A stretch of DNA of 8,046 bases from CAIYRG01 sp036273455. Its GTDB lineage: Bacteria; Pseudomonadota; Alphaproteobacteria; Micropepsales; Micropepsaceae. How positions within the stretch are numbered: position 1 is the stretch's first letter; each line of letters begins with the position of its first letter. The translations under genes were made by a program, and so were the position numbers. The notes below the pieces were generated by a model. That model was not told the origin of the DNA, did no database searches, and was given only the letters and a program-made list of their open reading frames with translations. This document shows positions 1 through 4,578 of this stretch, one piece after another. The stretch covers positions 1 to 8,046 of the forward strand of contig DASUHP010000005.1 in NCBI GenBank assembly GCA_036273455.1, given 5' to 3'.

Positions 1-1076
1 TCGATACCGCTGATATAGCAGCCCTGGTCTTTCGGATCGGCCTTGTAACGTTCGCAGCCGCCAAGCCCCTGCACCACGACGCCCTTGATGATCAATGGCC
101 CGGACGAATTGCCGAAGCCTTTGGCGCTGTTGCCGAGCACCGTATCCCACACGGTCTTGCCGGTGCGGGCATCCAGCGCCATCAGATGCGCGTCCGTGCT
201 CGCGACATAGACCTTGTCCTGATAGATCGCGAGATTGCGCATCGCGCCGGTGCCGCCGGCACGCGCGCCCTGGGGCCGAATGCGGTTTTCCCACAGCAAT
301 TCGCCGGTCTTGGCGTCCAGCGCCTGCACGATGTTGTCGACATTGACGAGATACATGATGCCGTTATGGACCAGCGGCGTCGGTTCATTGGCGCCCGTGC
401 CGTCATTCATCGCCCACACCCAGGCCAGTTCGAGCTGGTTCGCATTCTGCCGGTTGATCTGGTTGAGCCGGCTGTGACTCCAGCCGCGGTAGCCGCCGCG
501 CGCCATCAGCCAATCATCCGGACTCGGATTGAGCAGCATCTGCGTCGTCACCGGCGTGTAGTTCTGGATATTGCCTTGCAGCGTCAGGCGCGCCGGCGCG
601 CGTGGCGGCGCGGCAGGAGCGGCGGCTGCGGTCTGGACTTGCGCGGGTGGCGCGGCAGCGCCGGTCGCCACCTGTCCAATCGGTACCGCGGTTGCGACCG
701 TTAGAGGCGTCGCCCCCGCCGGTGCTCCATTGGAGCGCAGGATGAATGCCACCAGCGATTCCACGGCCTGGTCGGACAAAGATCGCGGATTATCCGCGGG
801 CATCGAGGTCGCGATTTTGTTGTACAGCTCATTGGTGCTGCGGCCGCGCCACGCAGTCATGAATGGCACGCCGATCAGCGGGGGCGCTTCAAAACCGCCG
901 CGCAAATCCGCCTGATGACATTTGGCGCAGACGGTCTGGAACGTGGTCTGGCCGATGGTCGCCTGTTCGGCCGTGTACACCGCATTGTTGTTCTGCGTCT
1001 GCGCCATGGCGAATGGCAGGCCGGTGATTGCCGCCGTCACGCCCAAACCCAATAGGGCCGTCTTCAATCGCTGCAT
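1..1076 (-). CDS. Quinohaemoprotein (PQQ) dehydrogenase with N-terminal cytochrome c domain, 3' end cut by window
   Basis: Only the first 358 residues are inside the window; the frame is open to the left edge. ATG at 1076 follows a strong Shine-Dalgarno (GGGAGGAG). Residues 1-25 look like a Sec signal peptide (MQRLK, hydrophobic core, cut near AMA-Q). Residues 35-117 are a class I cytochrome c domain with haem motif C50-A-K-C53-H54 and a likely axial Met92 (SMPADN). An Ala/Pro-rich linker spans about 118-165. From about 186 the PQQ propeller begins (DDWLMARGGYRGWSHSRLNQI region), with tryptophan-docking-like repeats ALDAKTGELLW and ALDARTGKTVW. Cys341 and Cys353 could form the disulfide often found near PQQ, although they are not adjacent as in methanol dehydrogenase. 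Such enzymes oxidise alcohols or sugars in the periplasm and pass electrons to the fused cytochrome. In classic type II enzymes the haem domain is C-terminal; here it is N-terminal. The substrate cannot be told, since the metal- and catalytic-site half is missing. Confidence 0.9.
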   Translation of the reverse strand, partial: MQRLKTALLGLGVTAAITGLPFAMAQTQNNNAVYTAEQATIGQTTFQTVCAKCHQADLRGGFEAPPLIGVPFMTAWRGRSTNELYNKIATSMPADNPRSLSDQAVESLVAFILRSNGAPAGATPLTVATAVPIGQVATGAAAPPAQVQTAAAAPAAPPRAPARLTLQGNIQNYTPVTTQMLLNPSPDDWLMARGGYRGWSHSRLNQINRQNANQLELAWVWAMNDGTGANEPTPLVHNGIMYLVNVDNIVQALDAKTGELLWENRIRPQGARAGGTGAMRNLAIYQDKVYVASTDAHLMALDARTGKTVWDTVLGNSAKGFGNSSGPLIIKGVVVQGLGGCERYKADPKDQGCYISGI

Positions 1077-1091
1077 CTGCTCCTCCCAGAG

Positions 1092-1107
1092 TGGCCAGAA
1101 ATGGCCA
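1092..1107 (-). promoter_or_regulatory. Small hairpin next to the dehydrogenase ribosome binding site
   Basis: TGGCCA is repeated at 1092-1097 and 1102-1107 around a four-base spacer. Each copy is itself a palindrome, so the RNA can fold as a 6-bp stem with a tetraloop. It ends a few bases upstream of the GGGAGGAG ribosome binding site of the PQQ dehydrogenase, where it could affect ribosome access or be a protein-binding site. No function is shown directly. Confidence 0.35.
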
Positions 1108-1113
1108 AGCCAA

Positions 1114-1156
1114 GCATTTTCCGCCGAAGTGGTTGCCGGTTCGGCGTCGAAAATGC
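1114..1156 (-). promoter_or_regulatory. Long imperfect hairpin in the leader of the PQQ dehydrogenase gene
   Basis: GCATTTTC (1114-1121) pairs with GAAAATGC (1149-1156), and inside it CGCCGAA (1122-1128) pairs with TTCGGCG (1140-1146). Only a two-base bulge (1147-1148) interrupts the 15 pairs, and the loop is 11 bases. It sits between the terminator of the CHRD gene and the dehydrogenase start. There is no T-run after it on the minus strand, so it is not a typical terminator. A weak promoter-like pair just upstream on the minus strand (TTCCGA at 1188-1183, 17-base spacer, TTTAAT at 1165-1160) would start transcription at about 1153, placing the hairpin at the 5' end of the mRNA. It could be a leader regulatory structure or an operator. 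Confidence 0.45.
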
Positions 1157-1162
1157 GACATT

Positions 1163-1205
1163 AAAAATAGAGCGCTTTACGGTTCGGAAGAATCGCAAAG
1201 CGCTC
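1163..1205 (-). terminator. Rho-independent terminator of the CHRD gene
   Basis: On the minus strand GAGCGCTTT (1205-1197) pairs perfectly with AAAGCGCTC (1178-1170). An inner 6-bp stem (1195-1190 with 1185-1180) continues it after one mismatch and closes on a four-base loop. The T-rich run TATTTTT follows immediately (1169-1163). The stem begins inside the CHRD stop codon. This is the clearest terminator in the window and separates CHRD transcription from the downstream dehydrogenase. Confidence 0.8.
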
Positions 1206-1635
1206 ATTGTGTCGGCATCAACCAGCCGCGCAGATTTCCATCCGGCGCGCGCTCGGAATTCACCTGAACATAAAGTTGCCCGTTCTTCAGGTCCTGCACC
1301 ATGGATGACGTCAGATCGACTGTGCCGCTGATTTCGGGCGCGGCGGACTTGGTCACCGCGAGATTGAGAATGACCGGGCCGGGAATCCCCGGCGGACCGC
1401 GGTGGATTTCGGCAACCGTTGCCGGCGAACGCAGCCCTTCGGCACTGCCGCTGACCGTCAGGCGATTGCCTTGCAGCGTGGCCGTAACCGACCCCTGCCC
1501 CGCGACATTGGCCTGCATGGCGACATCGATCGGAACCACGGAAAGCCGCGTGCGATAGCTTTCGCTGGCCGGGGCTGCAATCGCCGGGAAACCCAGCAGA
1601 AGCGCACCAGATGCCGCGAGTGCCAGTTTTCTCAT
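1204..1635 (-). CDS. Secreted CHRD-domain protein
   Basis: A 143-residue protein. The start at 1635 is chosen over an in-frame ATG at 1653 because GGGGGA lies 7 bases upstream of it, the N-terminus then reads as a normal signal peptide (MRKLALAASGALLLGFPAIA, cut near AIA-AP), and the predicted promoter would put the transcript start almost on top of 1653. The mature part is one CHRD domain: the AEIHRGPPGIPGPVILNL segment matches the family's HIHxG...GPV core, and the end (NGQLYVQVNSE followed by PDGNLRGWL) matches the closing YVNVHT...GEIRGQL strands. CHRD domains were first defined in chordin and occur in many bacterial exported proteins without a known biochemical activity. The neighbouring PQQ dehydrogenase is also exported, but the terminator between them argues against an obligatory operon. 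Family call is firm; function is unknown. Confidence 0.88.
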   Translation of the reverse strand: MRKLALAASGALLLGFPAIAAPASESYRTRLSVVPIDVAMQANVAGQGSVTATLQGNRLTVSGSAEGLRSPATVAEIHRGPPGIPGPVILNLAVTKSAAPEISGTVDLTSSMVQDLKNGQLYVQVNSERAPDGNLRGWLMPTQ

Positions 1636-1661
1636 CGGATAGTCCCCCGCCATGCGGCGCG

Positions 1662-1690
1662 ATTATACCCCTCGCGCAACGCAGTTCCAG
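1662..1690 (-). promoter_or_regulatory. Vegetative-type promoter for the CHRD gene
   Basis: On the minus strand a perfect TATAAT (1667-1662) is preceded, after 17 bases, by CTGGAA (1690-1685), a 3-of-6 match to TTGACA. The predicted transcript start near 1655 gives a leader of about 20 bases to the ATG at 1635. The -10 is convincing; the -35 is weak, so an activator may be needed. Confidence 0.5.
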
Positions 1691-1698
1691 CGCGGAAC
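1684..1698. repeat. Inverted repeat GTTCC-N5-GGAAC in the divergent spacer
   Basis: GTTCC (1684-1688) and GGAAC (1694-1698) form a perfect 5-bp inverted repeat. Its left arm overlaps the weak -35 of the CHRD promoter and its right arm is the -35 element of the EcfG-like promoter for the DUF2231 gene. A second, tighter pair (GAAC 1709-1712, GTTC 1716-1719) lies 10 bases further on. The arrangement could be an operator, or just the by-product of two sigma-factor sites in opposite directions. Confidence 0.3.
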
Positions 1699-1718
1699 AG
1701 CACTGCCCGAACGACGTT
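1694..1718 (+). promoter_or_regulatory. EcfG-type general stress promoter (GGAAC-N16-CGTT) for the DUF2231 gene
   Basis: GGAAC at 1694-1698 and CGTT at 1715-1718 are separated by exactly 16 bases, the consensus of EcfG/SigT promoters of the alphaproteobacterial general stress response. Transcription would start near 1725, leaving a leader of about 23 bases to the ATG at 1748. The motif is intergenic, on the right strand and at the right distance. It is nine fixed bases, so a chance match is possible but unlikely at this particular place. Confidence 0.6.
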
Positions 1719-1747
1719 CCTAATCACGAGATATTGGACAGAAACAC

Positions 1748-2239
1748 ATGGACGTTCGCACCAGCCAGGAAACCCTGGAAAGAACCGTAGATCCCAACCC
1801 GCGCAGCATTGCCAGCATTGAGGGCCATCCCATCCACCCGATGCTGGTCCCATTTCCGATCGCATTCTTCATTGCGACCTTTGGCTGTGACATTGGCTAC
1901 GCCACAAAGGGTGGTACCGGCTGGATATTGGCGAGCGAATGGCTGCTTGGCGCCGGATTGGTGTTCGCCGGTCTCGCCGCCATCGCAGGATGCGCGGATT
2001 TCTTCGGCTGCCGGCGCATCCGCCGCCTGGAAGCGGTGTGGTGGCACATGGGCGGCAACCTGGCTGCGGTCGCGATCTCCGGCTGGAACTTCTATGTCCG
2101 CTATCAGACGGGTGCGACAGGAGGATTGAATTCCGCCCTGACGCTGGTCTCCGCCGTTGTTGTGGTGATCATCTGCTTCACGGCCTGGAAGGGCTGGAAC
2201 ATGGTCTATCGCCACCGGGTGGGCGTCCGGGACTACTGA
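1748..2239 (+). CDS. DUF2231 family four-helix membrane protein
   Basis: A 163-residue inner-membrane protein. The family signature GHPIHPMLVPFPIAFF occupies 26-41. Hydrophobic segments lie at about 33-51, 60-84, 97-115 and 128-150, giving the four-helix layout of DUF2231 proteins. Histidines 27, 30 and 100 sit at or near the membrane faces, and the paired-histidine start has led to suggestions of haem or metal binding in related proteins; this is not shown here. The ATG at 1748 is used because the family motif lies 26 residues in and the predicted transcript starts only about 23 bases upstream; the ribosome binding site is poor. The EcfG-like promoter suggests induction in stress or stationary phase. 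Its last seven bases overlap the end of the convergent dehydrogenase gene, with no visible terminator between. Molecular function is unknown. Confidence 0.85.
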   Translation: MDVRTSQETLERTVDPNPRSIASIEGHPIHPMLVPFPIAFFIATFGCDIGYATKGGTGWILASEWLLGAGLVFAGLAAIAGCADFFGCRRIRRLEAVWWHMGGNLAAVAISGWNFYVRYQTGATGGLNSALTLVSAVVVVIICFTAWKGWNMVYRHRVGVRDY

Positions 2240-3081
2240 GGCCGGTCGGCGGCTGCGAAGAAACCGGAAAGAATCTTCACGTCCGGCGCGCCAGATTCAT
2301 CGGCAATTTGGCGGTAAAAGCCAGCGACGGCGTGAAACAGCTTTTCCGCATCCGGCTGAGGCTTCACGAAACCGGCGATTTCTTCCATTTCCGCGACCCA
2401 GCGGTATGCCTTCGGGAACATGGAGGGAATCTGCCGTTCAAACCAGGCAAGCAGCCCGGGCTGACTATGTGCAAGCTCGGTGCGCAATTCGCCTGCCGCA
2501 CCGGCATTTGCTGCGGCCGCGATCATCATGGACGCGAGCGCCGTCAGGCCTTTTGTGATCCCGGCATAAGACATCTTCAGGGCGGAAGCGGCAAAGGGAC
2601 CGCCGGTCAGCACGCGGCAGTCGAGACCGAGATCACCCAGCGCGAGCATTTGCTTTGCATACTCGCCTGAGAGATAGAAAACTGGGCCATTATAGCCGCG
2701 CCGGGGCGGCCCACCGATAATGCCCGCATCGACGTAATCCATCCCGCCCGCCCGGATGATATCTGCGACCCGTGCTGCCGTTTGCGGATTGATCGCATTG
2801 CAATCGACGTAGAGCGGTTTGTGCGCAGCGCTGGCAAACTCCGCGGCCAGTTCTTTGGCCAGCGCGTGTGCACATCCGGGCGGCACGATCGACAGCAGAA
2901 TATCCGCCTGCGCCAATTCCGATGGCGGAACATCGGTCATTCCCGCGGCCCTCGCGCGGCTCGCGCTTTCAGGACTTCGTCCACTAAGCGATGTCAGCAC
3001 CCGCACGCCATGCTCGTGGAGGCGCCCCGCCACGGCGCTTCCCATCGCGCCCGGAGCAATGATCGCGACCAGCGGCGTCAT
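2233..3081 (-). CDS. NAD(P)-dependent oxidoreductase, 6-phosphogluconate/3-hydroxyisobutyrate dehydrogenase-like, DUF1932 C-terminus
   Basis: A 282-residue cytosolic protein. Residues 1-30 form the Rossmann nucleotide-binding start (APGAMGSAVAGRL with Gly11 and Gly14, close to the GLGxMG of this superfamily). A central segment DAGIIGGPPRRG (118-129) corresponds to the substrate loop of beta-hydroxyacid dehydrogenases. Lys169 in ALKMSYAGITKG fits the catalytic lysine, but the usual Asn four residues later is replaced (Ala173), as in DUF1932-type members. From about 165 the protein is the all-helical C-terminal domain. The family oxidises beta-hydroxy acids or reduces imines; the substrate is unknown. 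The start ATG shares ATGA with the stop of the ABM gene upstream, so translation is probably coupled. Its stop overlaps the end of the convergent DUF2231 gene by 7 bases. Confidence 0.85.
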   Translation of the reverse strand: MTPLVAIIAPGAMGSAVAGRLHEHGVRVLTSLSGRSPESASRARAAGMTDVPPSELAQADILLSIVPPGCAHALAKELAAEFASAAHKPLYVDCNAINPQTAARVADIIRAGGMDYVDAGIIGGPPRRGYNGPVFYLSGEYAKQMLALGDLGLDCRVLTGGPFAASALKMSYAGITKGLTALASMMIAAAANAGAAGELRTELAHSQPGLLAWFERQIPSMFPKAYRWVAEMEEIAGFVKPQPDAEKLFHAVAGFYRQIADESGAPDVKILSGFFAAADRPQ

Positions 3082-3422
3082 GCCAGCATATTTTCCGAGT
3101 CGCGCGGCGCCTGCTCGCGATCACGCATTCCATAATCGCGCAGCACCGCCGCAACCCGCAGGCGATAATCGCGGAAAATACCCTCGCGTCCGGCCCGCTG
3201 CGCCGCACGATGGCGCGACAAGGTTCGCCAGCGCCGAACGGCATCTTCGTCGCGCCAGAACGACAGGGACAGCAGCCGGTTGGGATCGTTCAGGCTGGCG
3301 AAGCGCTCGACCGAAAGAAAGCCATCGACCGCTTCCAGTTCCGCGCGCAAACCCGCCGCGATGTCGAGATATTCCTGCTGGCGCCCTTCGGCGATTCGCA
3401 CTTCAAATATAACCGCAATCAT
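3078..3422 (-). CDS. ABM (antibiotic biosynthesis monooxygenase) fold protein
   Basis: A 114-residue small cytosolic protein of the dimeric alpha/beta-barrel type. The strand MIAVIFEVRIAEG, the helix with EYLDIAAGLRAELEAVDG, and the FWRDEDAVRRWRTLSRHR segment followed by DYRLRVAAVLRDYGM match a widespread proteobacterial subgroup of ABM proteins. Some relatives are cofactor-free quinol monooxygenases or haem-degrading enzymes, but most of this subgroup is uncharacterised. ATG 3422 is preferred over an in-frame TTG at 3446: the TTG adds eight residues not expected for the family, and GGGAAGAG lies 9 bases upstream of the ATG. With this start there is a 20-base gap to hepT; with the TTG the two would overlap by 4 bases. 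It overlaps the dehydrogenase start by ATGA, so the two products probably act together. Confidence 0.82.
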   Translation of the reverse strand: MIAVIFEVRIAEGRQQEYLDIAAGLRAELEAVDGFLSVERFASLNDPNRLLSLSFWRDEDAVRRWRTLSRHRAAQRAGREGIFRDYRLRVAAVLRDYGMRDREQAPRDSENMLA

Positions 3423-3442
3423 GTTCGCGTTCTCTTCCCGGT

Positions 3443-3799
3443 TCAATCAGCCCCATCAGCTGGAACAAGAGGCTCCAGCGCGGCGATCAGCGGCGTGATG
3501 CGATCGTGTATGACGACCCAGACCAGATCGACACGCACTTCGGCATAGCCATGAATCAGACGGTGGCGCATTCCCGTGATCTCGCGCCAGGGAACTTCGG
3601 GATGCGCAGCCCGCGTTTCGGCCGACACCTTACCCGCTGCTTCCCCTATGACTTCCAGCGAACGAATTACCGCGTTCTGGTGCAGCCGGCTCCTGAGAAA
3701 GGCGGCTTCGGTAAGTTCTGCAACAAAATTCCGCGCGTCGCGCGCCGCGAGCAGCATATCAAGGAGAAGCGCTGCGTCTTTTCGCGGCAATTCAGCCAT
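3443..3799 (-). CDS. hepT: HepT-type HEPN protein (DUF86), putative RNase toxin
   Basis: A 118-residue helical protein. It carries the HEPN signature R78-x4-H83-x-Y85 (RHRLIHGY), the RX4HXY motif that forms the RNase site in HepT toxins, plus the family stretches NAVIRSLEVIGEAAGKVS and PEVPWREITGMRH. In the characterised Shewanella oneidensis system HepT is the toxin, and MntA silences it by attaching AMP units to the tyrosine of this motif; Tyr85 is the equivalent here. Length and motif order are normal, so the gene looks intact. Its ATG overlaps the end of mntA by 8 bases, giving tight translational coupling with the antitoxin made first. Family call is firm; activity as a toxin in this organism is inferred. 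Confidence 0.9.
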   Translation of the reverse strand: MAELPRKDAALLLDMLLAARDARNFVAELTEAAFLRSRLHQNAVIRSLEVIGEAAGKVSAETRAAHPEVPWREITGMRHRLIHGYAEVRVDLVWVVIHDRITPLIAALEPLVPADGAD

Positions 3800-4106
3800 A
3801 GACCGACTGCGCCTCTTTCAGGATGATTCGGCGGCGGAGGAAATTCCGGCTGGACTCGATTGCTTCGCGCTCGACAAGATCGACCGGACGACCAAGCAAC
3901 GCTTCAAGCGCTTCTTTCAAATCAACAAACGTCGCGAGATCGTTCCGGGTTTCGTTATTGAATGTAACCAGAAAATCCATATCGCTGCGTTCGATGCCGT
4001 AATCGGTGCCGCGTGAGGCAGAGCCAAATACCTCCAGTCGCGTTACGCCATAGCGGCGGCAAAGCGCGGCCAGCGCATCACGTTTTTCTGCAATTTCAAT
4101 CCGCAT
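3792..4106 (-). CDS. mntA: MntA-type minimal nucleotidyltransferase, putative antitoxin
   Basis: A 104-residue DNA polymerase beta-like nucleotidyltransferase. The site is visible as G28-S29, then D42-M-D44, then a third acidic residue D76 in RPVDLVER. The spacing from GS to the DxD is 12 residues, two more than the GSX10DXD usually quoted for MntA; a GSAxRGTDxxxxxSDxDFLV form is common in one branch of the family. In studied systems MntA transfers AMP from ATP to the HepT active-site tyrosine. The ATG at 4106 is preferred over an in-frame GTG at 4148: neither has a good ribosome binding site, but the extra 14 residues look unlike the family and a TACAAT -10 box lies between the two. It is the first gene of a four-gene overlapping set. 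Confidence 0.85.
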   Translation of the reverse strand: MRIEIAEKRDALAALCRRYGVTRLEVFGSASRGTDYGIERSDMDFLVTFNNETRNDLATFVDLKEALEALLGRPVDLVEREAIESSRNFLRRRIILKEAQSVYG

Positions 4107-4132
4107 CCCGGGTCTCGAGTGCACAGCATCCC

Positions 4133-4161
4133 ATTGTAAGCTTATCACGCACAGCAGTAAG
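4133..4161 (-). promoter_or_regulatory. Putative promoter of mntA-hepT with a palindrome over the -10
   Basis: On the minus strand TACAAT (4138-4133, 5 of 6 to consensus) follows CTTACT (4161-4156, 3 of 6) at 17 bases. The transcript would start near 4126, about 20 bases before the ATG at 4106. The 8-bp palindrome TAAGCTTA (4137-4144) overlaps the upstream edge of the -10 and could be an operator for autoregulation, as is common in toxin-antitoxin loci. It is a weak prediction. Confidence 0.35.
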
Positions 4162-4517
4162 CGCGCGAACCGCCCGCCCTTGCATTCTGGAATGCTCCGT
4201 TACGTTGGTCCAGTGCGCGCATGATGTTATAGCGCCGGATGATTTGGGAATCATACGCGAAGCTTCCGCATGCGTGATCACTCGCTGAAAATGCGAAATC
4301 CTGGAATCGGAAAGCGAGCCGGGGCCACAGAAGATAGCTGTCATCCAGTGATGATGGGGATTAATCGACGCTGGGTCGTGGTATGTTTTGGCGAAGCAGG
4401 CCGCGCGGAGCAGATAACCTTCGGGTTGTCCGATTCCGAACAGCTGGATGTTGGAATTCAGGCACCATCAGCGATTGCATCCAGGTACGGCTGTGCTTTT
4501 TCCGAATAACCGGGCAT
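4145..4517 (-). pseudogene. Possible frameshifted gene remnant between the decarboxylase-like gene and mntA
   Basis: This 373-base stretch lacks an intact gene. Reading leftwards, an ATG at 4517 with a good ribosome binding site (GAGGG, 6-base spacer) starts MPGYSEKAQPYLDAIADGA and stops after 19 codons (4460-4458). The next frame opens there and gives a protein-like run, LNSNIQLFGIGQPEGYLLRA and then CFAKTYHDPASINPHHHWMT. A third frame then gives FAYDSQIIRRYNIMRALDQR before a TGA at 4147-4145. One lost base near 4462 would join the first two parts; a second change would join the third. The family is not recognised. The alternative is plain non-coding DNA with chance open frames, or a real 19-codon gene at its right end. 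Confidence 0.3.
4182..4195. repeat. Inverted repeat GCATTC-TG-GAATGC upstream of mntA
   Basis: A perfect 6-bp inverted repeat with a two-base centre, 76 bases upstream of the mntA ATG and about 20 bases upstream of the predicted -35. Its size and position suit a dimeric transcription-factor site, but a single 6-bp repeat can arise by chance. Confidence 0.2.
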
Positions 4518-4560
4518 CGTGCACCCTCGGGATTAAGCAGACGAACTCACGGATAAAATC

Positions 4561-4578
4561 ATGAAGCCGGGCCGATGA
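4561..4578 (+). other. Five-codon upstream reading frame overlapping the decarboxylase-like start
   Basis: ATG at 4561 encodes MKPGR and stops at TGA 4576-4578, which overlaps the ATG of the next gene (4575-4577). No strong ribosome binding site is seen for either start. It could be a leader peptide that feeds ribosomes to the main start, or a chance ATG. Confidence 0.2.

Noticed and set aside
186..704. 172-codon plus-strand open frame opposite the PQQ dehydrogenase
   Set aside because: Arg/Ala-rich antisense frame of a well-recognised gene; no family resemblance.
1724..2215. 163-codon minus-strand frame opposite the DUF2231 gene
   Set aside because: Would cover the whole DUF2231 gene and its EcfG-like promoter; the composition is that of a GC-rich antisense frame.
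3423..3446. TTG start that would overlap hepT by 4 bases
   Set aside because: The ATG at 3422 has the better ribosome binding site and gives the standard ABM N-terminus; kept only as an alternative.
4107..4148. GTG start extending MntA by 14 residues
   Set aside because: No ribosome binding site, extra residues unlike the family, and a -10 box lies inside.
4196..4245. Integron attC-like core (GTTACGTTGG ... GTTATAG)
   Set aside because: The second core does not fit GTTRRRY, and there is no integrase or paired inner sites.
4554..4559. TAAAAT as a -10 for the decarboxylase-like gene
   Set aside because: No -35 at a usable distance, and the transcript would start about 9 bases before the ATG.
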